7,528 nucleotides of DNA from Dehalococcoidales bacterium (lineage in GTDB: Bacteria > Chloroflexota > Dehalococcoidia > Dehalococcoidales > UBA2162), in the NCBI GenBank assembly GCA_020343555.1, contig CP070800.1:814379-821906 (forward strand), given 5' to 3'. Of the stretch, positions 1 to 6,714 are shown in pieces. Under the pieces are notes generated by a model. It was not told the origin of the DNA. It was given only the letters and a program-made list of their open reading frames with translations, and ran no database searches. The stretch's first letter is position 1, and every line of letters starts with the position of its first letter. Made by a program: the position numbers and the translations under genes.

Positions 1-1
1 C

Positions 2-1072
2 AGGAAAATCGGACAAAAAATCCCAGCTGTCTATGACCGTACCGAGAAAATTCAACTCATAAGCAGCTTCATTCCAGCAGTATTGACGGGCAACCCGGAC
101 ATATCCGTCGACTACGGAAACGCCAGTGGCATGGCATTAATGGATTACCGACGGAAAGAATGGTCGGAAGAGCTAGTAAGGGCTGTTTCCGATGGATTAC
201 CCGGTGGTGAAGAAGGATTGAAGAAAAAACTTCCGGTGATTGTCTCACCGGATTCGGTTGTTGGAATCATATCTGCCTATTTCATAGCGAAATACGGATT
301 TTCACCGGAGTGCAAAATCATCGCTGGTTCGGGAGATAATCCGCAGTCGAAGGTACTTGTGAACGGCGATCTACTGAGTCTAGGTACCAGCATCGTGAAT
401 ATGGTTTCCACCGATGGGAAAACTCTCGATATGAATGGCTATGCCAGCGCCATGTACGACGGTATAGGCAGGCCGTTTATGTTCGGCACGCGTACAAACG
501 GAGTGATGGTATGGGATAATCTCCGGGCGAGGTACGGGCTCGGAAAAAATGAATATGCACCTGCCGAAGAAGCTTTGGTAAAAGCACCGATCGGTGAAAA
601 TTTTCTGTTCTGGCAACCCAGGAATGAGTCTTTCCCCCCATCAGGTAGTGTTGATATTATCAGGATTGGAGATTATGTTCCCAGCTTGGGATATGACTAT
701 GCCGCTCTCATCGAGACTACACTGGCTGCCGTTTATACTCATTCAAGGGGATTTTCCAGGCAAACCAGCGAGACATTACATGTTACCGGCGGCGCCAGGA
801 ACAGTCATGAAATCTTGAGAAGAATAGCCGCTATATGGAACAGACCGGTAACACCCATTGAAGCAGGCGGCGCGGCTCTCGGAGCGGCGATTGCCGGTGC
901 GATTGGATATTCTAGGTTACAGGGCAAAGAGATCGAGGTTGGAAAAAACACCGATTTACTTAAAGCGGGAGAGACAATCCGACCCCGGCAGGATGATGTC
1001 GAAGCCTTTCATAGACCTGACGGCTTCCTCGAACGCTATACCTCCGAAGAAGCGAAAATCCTGTCTCTATAG
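2..1072 (+). CDS. xylB: FGGY-family carbohydrate kinase, probable xylulokinase (5' end missing)
   Basis: This is the C-terminal 356 residues of an FGGY sugar kinase. The frame is open from base 2, so the gene begins left of the window; the leucine codon at 83-85 is internal, not a start. Visible motifs are VDYGNASG (fragment residues 36-43), whose Asp37 aligns with the catalytic base of FGGY kinases, then DSVVG and GDNP (84-114), the phosphate-binding SLGTS (126-130) and the adenosine-site VTGGARNS (261-268). The block DSVVGIISAYF...KYGF...CK and the GDNP stretch resemble human XYLB more than E. coli XylB, by memory of those sequences. XYLB is about 536 residues, so roughly the first 170 are missing. 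The likely reaction is ATP-dependent phosphorylation of D-xylulose to xylulose 5-phosphate in the cytoplasm. FGGY substrates are hard to tell apart by motif, so another ketose or polyol is possible. A LysR regulator follows on the same strand. Confidence 0.85.
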   Translation, partial: RKIGQKIPAVYDRTEKIQLISSFIPAVLTGNPDISVDYGNASGMALMDYRRKEWSEELVRAVSDGLPGGEEGLKKKLPVIVSPDSVVGIISAYFIAKYGFSPECKIIAGSGDNPQSKVLVNGDLLSLGTSIVNMVSTDGKTLDMNGYASAMYDGIGRPFMFGTRTNGVMVWDNLRARYGLGKNEYAPAEEALVKAPIGENFLFWQPRNESFPPSGSVDIIRIGDYVPSLGYDYAALIETTLAAVYTHSRGFSRQTSETLHVTGGARNSHEILRRIAAIWNRPVTPIEAGGAALGAAIAGAIGYSRLQGKEIEVGKNTDLLKAGETIRPRQDDVEAFHRPDGFLERYTSEEAKILSL

Positions 1073-1077
1073 AAAAA

Positions 1078-1090
1078 ATACTCCGAGTAT
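1078..1090. promoter_or_regulatory. 13-bp perfect dyad, candidate LysR operator
   Basis: ATACTC-C-GAGTAT is a perfect inverted repeat around one central base, five bases after the kinase stop codon. Its centre (1084) lies about 62 bases upstream of the transcription start predicted for the LysR gene. LysR-type regulators commonly bind a dyad near -65 of their own or a neighbouring promoter. The T-N11-A consensus is not met symmetrically; only an off-centre T1079-N11-A1091 fits. No T-run follows, so it does not look like a terminator. The operator role is inference. Confidence 0.4.
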
Positions 1091-1110
1091 ATCAATAACA
1101 CTTCAAGATT

Positions 1111-1139
1111 TTCATACCGTGTTTTACCGATGGTATAAT
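1111..1139 (+). promoter_or_regulatory. Sigma70-type promoter of the LysR gene
   Basis: A -35 hexamer TTCATA (1111-1116, four of six consensus bases) and a perfect -10 TATAAT (1134-1139) are separated by 17 bases. TG at 1131-1132 makes an extended -10. Transcription would start near 1146, giving a leader of about 50 AT-rich bases before the ATG at 1197. The LysR gene can therefore be transcribed independently of the kinase. Confidence 0.65.
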
Positions 1140-1196
1140 ATTTAATATAAACAATAGTTATAGTAAATTGATATATAGCTTATAAGAGGATAAACT

Positions 1197-2090
1197 ATGA
1201 ACTTTGACCATTTAAAAACCTATATCGAGGTAGTGACAACCGGCAATTTTTCAGAGGTGGCAAAGAAACTGGGAATAAGCCAGCCGGCGGTATCTTTTCA
1301 AATACAGAAACTCGAGCAGGACCTGGGAGTGCGGCTTATCGACCGTAAACAGAAGAAACTGACTCTCACCGAACCCGGAAAACGGCTTCTTTCTTTCGCC
1401 CAGAGGGTCCAGGGTGAATACAGCAGTATGCTGGAAGATATGAATCAGCTACGTGAAGATGTAATCGGCAACCTGTTTATATCGGCAAGTACCATTCCCG
1501 GTGACTTTATCCTTCCACCTCTTCTGAGTGAGTTTAAAACACTGCACCCTTCCGTACAGATCCAGGTTGTTGTCAGCGATTCCGGACAGGTGATAGAAGA
1601 TGTAGAGAGCGGAACGTACGATGTTGGATTTTGCGGTGTTATGCCCGAAAACAAGGAGATCGAAGCTGTTAGAATAGCCGAAGATGAAATAGTGCTTATT
1701 GTTGCGGCAGGACATCCGCTTGCCGGTCGAAAAAATGTTTCGTTCATGGAAATTGCCGAGGAGCCATTCATCGTGAGAGAGGAAAGCTCCGGTACTCAGA
1801 AAAACGTAGCATCATTTTTAAAGAAAGCCGGTTATAATATCAGTCTGTTGAAACCATCGCTTATTCTAGGCACTACCGAAGCGGTTGTCTCGGCAGTTGA
1901 ATCACAATCAGGCATCGCTTTCGTCTCGAATTATGCTATAAAAAAGAGTCTTTCACTTGGTATGGTCGAGACCGTTACTGTTGAAGGATTGACCTTGAAA
2001 CGCGATTTCTACTGTATCTACCGTAAAGAGAGGATTGTTTCACGATTACTGGATGAATTTATCTCATTTATCAAAGAGATTAAAACCTAG
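1197..2090 (+). CDS. LysR-family transcriptional regulator
   Basis: This is a complete 297-residue protein, the usual LysR length. The N-terminal winged helix-turn-helix (about residues 1-60) shows the family pattern: NFSEVAKKLGISQPAVSFQI, then LEQDLGVRLIDR and LTLTEPG. A linker helix follows (about 60-90), then the periplasmic-binding-protein-like effector domain (about 92-295). STIPG (98-102) sits where this family binds the ligand in the first lobe, and REESSGT (194-200) is the usual second-lobe stretch. The domain resembles the CysB/CysL-like branch that includes regulators linked to sulfur or selenium metabolism, but the effector cannot be named. An AGAGGA SD six bases before the ATG supports the start. 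It follows the kinase on the same strand with its own promoter and dyad, so control of itself and perhaps the kinase gene is plausible. The convergent ATPase gene ends 8 bases away. Confidence 0.93.
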   Translation: MNFDHLKTYIEVVTTGNFSEVAKKLGISQPAVSFQIQKLEQDLGVRLIDRKQKKLTLTEPGKRLLSFAQRVQGEYSSMLEDMNQLREDVIGNLFISASTIPGDFILPPLLSEFKTLHPSVQIQVVVSDSGQVIEDVESGTYDVGFCGVMPENKEIEAVRIAEDEIVLIVAAGHPLAGRKNVSFMEIAEEPFIVREESSGTQKNVASFLKKAGYNISLLKPSLILGTTEAVVSAVESQSGIAFVSNYAIKKSLSLGMVETVTVEGLTLKRDFYCIYRKERIVSRLLDEFISFIKEIKT

Positions 2091-2098
2091 GTTCGTTA

Positions 2099-4846
2099 TT
2101 AATCCCTGATCTTCGGATGATACTTTCCTATACTGTAAAGATTCGGGGCGGCCGCTTTCCGGATTTCTTCGAGAATAAATAAACCTCCTGCAGCGGCTAT
2201 TACAATCCCCCAGTCACGGAGTGAAAGAGGATATGTTTTGAAGGCAGTCTGGAGGAAGGGTACATAGACCACCGCTATCTGCAGCAATACAGCCAGCCCG
2301 ATGGAAAATACAAGAGCCTTGTTCTTGAAAATCCCTAGCTGCAATATGGTATGTTCATCCGAACGGGCGCTGAATGCCATGAGCCACTCGAAAGCGACTA
2401 TGGCGCAGAAGGCCAGGGTTCGCGCTTCCTCGATACTCATTCGCGGTTCAGCCCATCGGAAAATCAGGAACGTGCCCAGTCCTATCAGTATTGCCATTAC
2501 CGCTATCCGCATGAATAAACCGGGATACATTAAACCTACACTTGGATGTCTTGGTGGTTGAGACAATTCATTGCCTGTTTTAGGTTCCACTCCAAGAGGG
2601 ATATCGCCTGCAGTATCCGTGACAAGGTTTACCCACAGGATCTGTACCGCCAGCAACGGAGATTGCCCGACGAACACTAGGGCAAGAATCAGTGCAACAA
2701 GTTCGCTGAGGTTGGTATTCAGCGTATAGAAAAGAACATTTCTAAGCCGATTGAATATCGCGCGTCCTTCGTCAACCGCTGAAACAACTGAAGCGAAGTT
2801 GTCGTCGGCCAGCACCATATCGGATGCTTCCTTGGCGACATCGGTTCCGGTTATCCCCATTGATACTCCGATATCGGCGGCTTTTAAAGCAGGCGCATCG
2901 TTTACGCCGTCACCGGTCATAGCCACTATCTCTCCGTTCGCTTTTAGGGCGTTGACAATTCTTAACTTGTGAAGGGGTTCAATACGGGCAAAGACCGATA
3001 CTTCCTCGATCTGTGCAGCCAGTTCCTCATCGGTCATTTTCTGAATTTCTGCGCCTGTTAATGCTTTCCCGGAGGAGAGGTTTATTTGCCGAGCCACTGA
3101 TTCTGCTGTGATCTTGTTGTCTCCCGTGATCATCTTGACGACGATTCCTGCCTTTTTACATAACTCGATCGCCCTTTTCGCTTCTTCACGCGGGGGATCT
3201 GCCATACCCATTAAACCGATAAATGTCAGGTCGTTCTGGATTTCCTCATCGGTCAGTTTATCGTCTTTCCGGGGAAAATCGCGGTAGGCAATGGCGATCA
3301 CACGTAGAGCATCTTCTCCCATGGCCGATGCTGCTTCGGATATTTGCGATTTGTCCACTTCCGTTAGCGACGTAACCTGGTTGTTTTTAATGATAGATGT
3401 ACAGTAGTCAGTTATTTTTTCAACCGAACCCTTGATATAGGCGGTCTTTTTCTCCTCCTGTGAATGTAGGGTGGCCATATAGTGCAAGGTAACCATATAT
3501 TGTTTTTCACTGGCGAAAGGGAGTTCATCTTCACGGGGATATTTTGTCTCGAGCTCCTCTTTATCAAGACCAGCTTTCGCGGCGGCGACTACAAGCGCTC
3601 CTTCGGTAGGATCCCCGAATATGTCCGAAACACCTTCGTTTTCAGTCAATGATGCATCATTACACAGTACTCCAGCCCGTAAGAGGTGGAGTAATTGTTC
3701 GTCGTCGGCAGGATCGATCTTGCTGTTACTCTCCAGAAATTCTCCTTCAGGTACATATCCTTCGCCTGTGATTTCAATCAATTTCCCATCTGTGTAGATA
3801 TTTCGTACTGTCATCTGGTTCAACGTCAGAGTTCCGGTCTTGTCCGAGCAGATTACTGTTGCCGATCCCAATGTCTCCACGGCCACAAGTCTTCGGACAA
3901 TAGAGTTTCGCCGCGCCATGGATCGCATCCCGATTGCCAGTACTACGGTCACGACAGCCGGTAATCCCTCAGGGATCGATGCCACTGCGGCAGCAACTGC
4001 CAGCATGAATAATTCGAAAGGTTCCAATCCCTGGATTAGACCGATGACTACGAGAAGTACACTGACTCCCAGAAATACCCAGATCAGATACTGGCTAAGT
4101 TTCTTGATGTTTTTCTGGAGAGGAGTATCTTCCTGCTCCACTTCCGACAGACCGGTGGCGATTTTTCCGATCTCGGTATCCATACCGGTCGTTACCGCAA
4201 CCCCTGTTGCTCTACCGTTTGTGACAATAGTACTCATAAACAACATATCGACACGTTCGGTAATAATTGCGTCTTCAGGAACTGCTGACGTTTGTTTTTC
4301 TACTGGTATCGACTCGCCGGTAAGTGCAGACTCGTCAACTCTCAGGTTAGCGCTTTCTATCAACCTGGTATCCGCCGGTACCTTATCACCGGCTTCAAAA
4401 AGGATTATATCTCCGGGAACTATCTCCCGTGCTGGTATTGTCTGTATTTTTCCGTCTCTTTTTACATTCGCGGTTGGGGCTGCCATTTCCTGCAAGGCTT
4501 CCATCGCCTTTTCAGCCTGGCTTTCCTGGAATGTCCCTATAATAGCATTGAGTATAATGACTCCAAAAACGACGATTGCATCAATATAATGTTTTTCATC
4601 AGCAAAGAACTGTGATACAAGGGATATAACTCCAGCGGCAAGAAGAACATAGATTAAAGGGCTGAGAAACTGTCGAAAAAATACCTTGACCAGTGGAATT
4701 TTCTTGTGTTCCAGTAACTCATTGGATCCATATAGCTCCTGGCGTTTTTGGACTTCGGAATCACTCAGCCCGTCAATTCCAGAGTTGATTTCAGACAGGG
4801 CGTCCTCCGGCGACAGGTTATGCCAGTGAATCGTTGGTTGTTCCAT
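2099..4846 (-). CDS. Calcium-transporting P-type ATPase (P2A, SERCA/PacL-like)
   Basis: This 915-residue membrane pump should use ATP to move Ca2+ out of the cytoplasm. From the ATG start: N-terminal cation-ATPase domain (WHNLSPEDAL), M1-M2 (about 56-105), actuator loop TGES (176-179), M4 PEGLP with Glu293, phosphorylated Asp335 in DKTGTLT, nucleotide-domain FASEK (444-448) and KGSVE (472-476), DPPR (550-553), TGDN (574-577), hinge TGDGVND (644-650), then M5-M10. SERCA site ligands are present: Glu293 in M4, Asn712 and Glu715 in M5, Asn740, Thr743 and Asp744 in M6, and Glu820 in M8. This points to a two-site Ca2+ pump rather than a one-site PMCA or SPCA type. After Asp744 the usual GLP reads TAG, with an extra Asp748. 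An upstream in-frame TTG at 4882 would add 12 residues. The ATG is chosen because homology begins just after it; neither start has a clear SD. Mn2+ or another cation is a less likely substrate. Confidence 0.95.
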   Translation of the reverse strand: MEQPTIHWHNLSPEDALSEINSGIDGLSDSEVQKRQELYGSNELLEHKKIPLVKVFFRQFLSPLIYVLLAAGVISLVSQFFADEKHYIDAIVVFGVIILNAIIGTFQESQAEKAMEALQEMAAPTANVKRDGKIQTIPAREIVPGDIILFEAGDKVPADTRLIESANLRVDESALTGESIPVEKQTSAVPEDAIITERVDMLFMSTIVTNGRATGVAVTTGMDTEIGKIATGLSEVEQEDTPLQKNIKKLSQYLIWVFLGVSVLLVVIGLIQGLEPFELFMLAVAAAVASIPEGLPAVVTVVLAIGMRSMARRNSIVRRLVAVETLGSATVICSDKTGTLTLNQMTVRNIYTDGKLIEITGEGYVPEGEFLESNSKIDPADDEQLLHLLRAGVLCNDASLTENEGVSDIFGDPTEGALVVAAAKAGLDKEELETKYPREDELPFASEKQYMVTLHYMATLHSQEEKKTAYIKGSVEKITDYCTSIIKNNQVTSLTEVDKSQISEAASAMGEDALRVIAIAYRDFPRKDDKLTDEEIQNDLTFIGLMGMADPPREEAKRAIELCKKAGIVVKMITGDNKITAESVARQINLSSGKALTGAEIQKMTDEELAAQIEEVSVFARIEPLHKLRIVNALKANGEIVAMTGDGVNDAPALKAADIGVSMGITGTDVAKEASDMVLADDNFASVVSAVDEGRAIFNRLRNVLFYTLNTNLSELVALILALVFVGQSPLLAVQILWVNLVTDTAGDIPLGVEPKTGNELSQPPRHPSVGLMYPGLFMRIAVMAILIGLGTFLIFRWAEPRMSIEEARTLAFCAIVAFEWLMAFSARSDEHTILQLGIFKNKALVFSIGLAVLLQIAVVYVPFLQTAFKTYPLSLRDWGIVIAAAGGLFILEEIRKAAAPNLYSIGKYHPKIRD

Positions 4847-4904
4847 ATCAATTACTTTATCGTAATTAGAAGTTACCTTCAATAACTAAACTGGTAAGTA
4901 GCGG

Positions 4905-4926
4905 TATAATGGATTGCCTTAGGAGG
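4905..4926 (+). promoter_or_regulatory. TATAAT box followed by AGGAGG Shine-Dalgarno site
   Basis: A perfect -10 TATAAT (4905-4910) is followed 10 bases later by a perfect AGGAGG (4921-4926). The -35 at the right spacing (ATAACT, 4882-4887) is poor, so the promoter call is weak. If used, the transcript would start near 4917 with a leader of only a few bases before the SD. The region upstream overlaps the optional N-terminal extension of the ATPase (4847-4882), a minor point in favour of the shorter ATPase. Confidence 0.4.
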
Positions 4927-4934
4927 TTAAGGAA

Positions 4935-4994
4935 TTGAACTATGAAATCCCAGAAACCTGTGTCTTCATCGTGTTAATAATAACCATCTATTAG
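4935..4994 (+). CDS. Possible 19-residue hydrophobic peptide or leader ORF
   Basis: A TTG codon eight bases after AGGAGG opens a 19-codon frame. It reads MNYEIPETC, then a hydrophobic tail FIVLIITIY, ending at TAG. The ribosome site is better than that of most larger genes here. A second frame starts at ATG 4942, eight bases after an AAGGA (4929-4933), and encodes only 11 residues (MKSQKPVSSSC). Either could be a leader peptide for the membrane-protein gene 118 bases downstream, or the 19-mer could be a tiny membrane peptide. It could equally be the remnant of a larger gene or chance. No family is recognised. Confidence 0.3.
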   Translation: MNYEIPETCVFIVLIITIY

Positions 4995-5000
4995 TTCACG

Positions 5001-5030
5001 TGTGCAATATAGAAGTCGATGTGGCATAAT
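5001..5030 (+). promoter_or_regulatory. Weak candidate promoter for the 5112 gene set
   Basis: TGG-CATAAT (5022-5030) is an extended -10 with five of six consensus bases, similar in form to the one before the LysR gene. The paired -35, TGTGCA (5001-5006, 18-base spacer), matches only three of six bases. Transcription would begin near 5037, about 75 bases before the GTG start. Confidence 0.35.
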
Positions 5031-5096
5031 ATCAGTGATGTATTAAAACGAAGAGTAGTTTGTTTTACTTTTGGTGTATTCGGAGAACATAAATCC

Positions 5097-5103
5097 AGGA
5101 GAG
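5097..5103 (+). promoter_or_regulatory. Shine-Dalgarno site fixing a GTG start
   Basis: AGGAGAG lies eight bases before the GTG at 5112. This spacing and match decide the non-ATG start of the two-helix membrane protein. Confidence 0.7.
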
Positions 5104-5111
5104 TTTAGAAG

Positions 5112-5846
5112 GTGAAAAATCGATATAAAATACTCGGTGTAGGATTATGCAGTGCCGGGTTAATTCTTATACCGGTTTCCTACTTCGTTATCGATTCAGT
5201 ACCATTCGCAGCGGTAGGAATATCCGCGATAATGATTGGAATGACCTGCCTGATATTAGCCTGTTCCCATCCTTCTTTTTCACCGGAAATTTACCAGCTT
5301 CTGCTGAAAACCGGTTTAGAAAACACTTCAACTCTACTTGAAGGACTTGGTTTATCGAATAAAGCAGTCTACCTACCTTCTATCTTGGGAGACGGACACC
5401 AGCAATCCCTCATACCTCTTGTGGGTGATGGTGAGTTCCACTTGGTGCAAGAAATAATCCTTGAGAAATTGATCGTACCATATGGAAAGAATCCTGAAGG
5501 CAGGGCTATTTCTGTAACAACGCCCGGAAGTATCAACATAAACAGATTTGAATCGATTCCCGGACCAACTGCCGATGAAATAGAGATGGCAGTTAATGAA
5601 ATCCTTTCGGAGATACTGGATATCGCAGATTCTGCATCGGTAATTCTCACTATCGATAGAGTTTATGTCACGGTAAGTAATCCGAAACTTATATTCGAAG
5701 ATACCTGGTATTTTCGATGTATGGGAAGTCCGATTGCTTCAATAATCGCTGCCATTTCCAGTGAAGCTCTGGGGAGACCGATTATGATTTCTGACGAAAA
5801 TCCTGAAAAGAAGTTAACCACGATCACTCTCGAGGTGTTACCTTGA
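5112..5846 (+). CDS. Membrane-anchored protein, DUF7982-like
   Basis: A 244-residue protein of unknown function. Two membrane segments (about residues 7-27 and 31-51) form an N-terminal hairpin, followed by a roughly 190-residue soluble domain. That domain has a helical stretch (58-80) ending in LLEGLGLSNKAVYLPS, a strand-rich middle with IPLVGDGEF, a helix (154-172), and a closing module with VYVTVSNP, then MGSPIASIIAAISSEALGRP. This order, including the ELGL...YVP-type motif and a GSP-helix near the end, recalls the archaeal DUF7982 family, judged from memory. No catalytic residues are evident, and the single Cys202 in the soluble domain is not in a motif. It uses a GTG start with a good SD. 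It heads a set with the overlapping three-helix gene and probably the DUF1616-type gene, suggesting a shared role at the membrane. DUF1616 and similar proteins often lie near surface-polysaccharide or S-layer genes in archaea, but that role is only a guess here. Confidence 0.85.
   Translation: MKNRYKILGVGLCSAGLILIPVSYFVIDSVPFAAVGISAIMIGMTCLILACSHPSFSPEIYQLLLKTGLENTSTLLEGLGLSNKAVYLPSILGDGHQQSLIPLVGDGEFHLVQEIILEKLIVPYGKNPEGRAISVTTPGSININRFESIPGPTADEIEMAVNEILSEILDIADSASVILTIDRVYVTVSNPKLIFEDTWYFRCMGSPIASIIAAISSEALGRPIMISDENPEKKLTTITLEVLP
5832..5837 (+). promoter_or_regulatory. Shine-Dalgarno site for coupled TTG start
   Basis: GAGGTG inside the last codons of the DUF7982-like gene lies five bases before the TTG at 5843. 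The start overlaps the upstream stop (TTGA), the layout of translational coupling. It supports a TTG start and joint expression of the two membrane proteins. Confidence 0.7.
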
Positions 5847-6100
5847 AAATCGATAACAGGTACGTATTTTTTCTCGTACTGATCTCATGCCTGGTAAACA
5901 CTCTGTTAGCTTTCTTCGGGCACGAGGAACTTAGTACATATCTAATTATCAATATTATCAGCTTTCTTGTGTTAACCTTTATTTTTACACCAACTAATCC
6001 GAAGGCAAGGATGACTTTTAACGCTCTGAGTATGATTTTCTTTATCAGTTTTCTCGTAATAGTAATCATGGATTTGCCGGATATTTTCAAAGGTAAGTAG
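5843..6100 (+). CDS. Small three-helix membrane protein of unknown function
   Basis: An 85-residue, very hydrophobic protein with three predicted membrane helices (about residues 7-25, 31-49 and 59-77), short polar loops (FGHEEL; TPTNPKAR) and a charged tail FKGK. No family is recognised. The positive loop NPKAR between helices 2 and 3, together with the basic N-terminus MKIDNR, suggests the N-terminus and this loop are cytoplasmic. The TTG start overlaps the stop of the preceding DUF7982-like gene and has its own GAGGTG, so the two are probably translated together and may form a complex. An 88-residue frame on the opposite strand over the same bases is a shadow: it has no SD and a low-complexity Ile/Lys/Arg composition. 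Confidence 0.78.
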   Translation: MKIDNRYVFFLVLISCLVNTLLAFFGHEELSTYLIINIISFLVLTFIFTPTNPKARMTFNALSMIFFISFLVIVIMDLPDIFKGK

Positions 6101-6105
6101 GAGCA

Positions 6106-6116
6106 GATAGGCTATC
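6106..6116. repeat. 11-bp perfect dyad GATAG-G-CTATC
   Basis: A perfect inverted repeat around one central base lies six bases after the stop of the three-helix protein. It has the same odd-centre design as the dyad before the LysR gene but a different sequence. It is too short to be a terminator and the T-run at 6144-6150 is too far away. It could bind a dimeric regulator or be chance. Confidence 0.25.
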
Positions 6117-6183
6117 AACATATATATTCGTTTTAGGCGTAAATTTTTTTCTTCAATACAAGGGACATTCTTAAAGTGGAATC

Positions 6184-6540
6184 ATGGATACGTTGAGCCC
6201 GATTATTGAATTATTCAACTGGGCAGTCCCGGTTCTGGATTATGTGCCCGTTATCAGAGCTATTCTGGGTATCGTCCTGGTTTTCTTCGCTCCCGGTTTT
6301 GCCTGGACTCTTGTTTTGTTCAAACAGATCAACCATATTGAAAGGCTGGTTCTGTCATTTGCACTGTCTTTGACTCTCGTCACGCTCAGTATACTCGGAT
6401 TGAACGCAGTTATTGATATGCGGATAACAGGTCTCAATGCTTTGTTGACAATACTTCTGCTAACTTTTATTCCTCTGATCATACATTTCATTCGAAAATA
6501 CAGGCAGAAACGGAAAATGCCGCAAATAGAAGAAGAGTAA
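6184..6540 (+). CDS. DUF1616-type membrane protein
   Basis: A 118-residue membrane protein with three predicted helices (about residues 24-46, 53-76 and 83-103) and a charged C-terminal tail rich in Lys/Arg then Glu (104-118). The first helix reads RAILGIVLVFFAPGFAWTLVLF and is followed by IERLVLSFALSLTLV. This is the recognisable core of DUF1616 proteins: arginine, hydrophobic run, PG[YF], then an IERL helix. Many DUF1616 proteins are longer, with an extracytoplasmic C-terminal domain; this one stops after the membrane core. The ATG is the first possible start, since an in-frame TAA lies 12 bases before it. Its ribosome site is weak: AAGGGA at 6160-6165 is 18 bases away. It follows the three-helix gene by 83 bases with no clear promoter between, so it probably belongs to the same transcript. 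Function unknown; a role in envelope or surface-glycan assembly is inferred from the family's usual company. Confidence 0.8.
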   Translation: MDTLSPIIELFNWAVPVLDYVPVIRAILGIVLVFFAPGFAWTLVLFKQINHIERLVLSFALSLTLVTLSILGLNAVIDMRITGLNALLTILLLTFIPLIIHFIRKYRQKRKMPQIEEE

Positions 6541-6615
6541 CTGGTTCCTGTTACCGGAAATATATCTAAGAAAACTGACATAATCTATTAGTCTTATGAC
6601 GTATGTTTCTACGCC

Positions 6616-6645
6616 TTGATTTTCATTTTTTAGGTGAAATATACT
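6616..6645 (+). promoter_or_regulatory. Candidate promoter of the lipoprotein gene
   Basis: TTGATT (6616-6621, four of six bases) and TATACT (6640-6645, five of six) are 18 bases apart. Transcription would start near 6652, about 60 bases before the TTG start. This would separate the lipoprotein gene from the membrane cassette. The rest of the 6541-6699 gap shows no terminator. Confidence 0.45.
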
Positions 6646-6714
6646 TGATAAAAAGTAACTTTGCCTTCTTGAGAATAACTTGATTTCGACAAATATAGAA
6701 TGGGGATTTTCGCA

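Larger units (their letters stand above)
4847..5111. other. Divergent intergenic region between ATPase and membrane cassette
   Basis: This 265-base stretch separates the leftward ATPase from the rightward gene at 5112. Its rightward strand holds a TATAAT box (4905-4910), AGGAGG (4921-4926), a 19-codon hydrophobic frame (4935-4994) and an extended -10-like CATAAT (5025-5030). No convincing leftward promoter for the ATPase was found: the best match, TATACC read on the minus strand at 4908-4903, has no -35. No structured RNA or terminator stands out. Confidence 0.6.

Noticed and set aside
380..1145. Several 70-95-codon frames on both strands across the kinase gene
   Set aside because: They overlap a clearly coding FGGY kinase in other frames, have no convincing ribosome sites and no recognisable protein features.
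1445..1771. Two minus-strand frames of 88 and 108 codons within the LysR gene
   Set aside because: They cover the conserved LysR effector domain in antisense and have unconvincing compositions; taken as shadows.
3840..4589. A 249-codon open frame on the + strand inside the ATPase gene
   Set aside because: It lies antisense to the conserved actuator, M3-M4 and phosphorylation regions of the ATPase, and its Ser/Thr/Ile/Ala-rich translation looks like a complement shadow with no recognisable domain.
4847..4882. Upstream TTG start adding 12 residues to the ATPase
   Set aside because: No SD precedes the TTG, the extra residues do not resemble the family's N-terminus, and they overlap the candidate rightward promoter. 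It cannot be excluded outright because the ATG also lacks a clear SD.
6144..6150. Run of seven T bases before the DUF1616-type gene
   Set aside because: No stem of useful stability immediately precedes it; the nearby 11-bp dyad is too far away and too short.
6541..6560. Possible hairpin CTGGT...ACCGG after the DUF1616-type gene
   Set aside because: Five base pairs with one wobble and no following T-run, so it is not a supported terminator.
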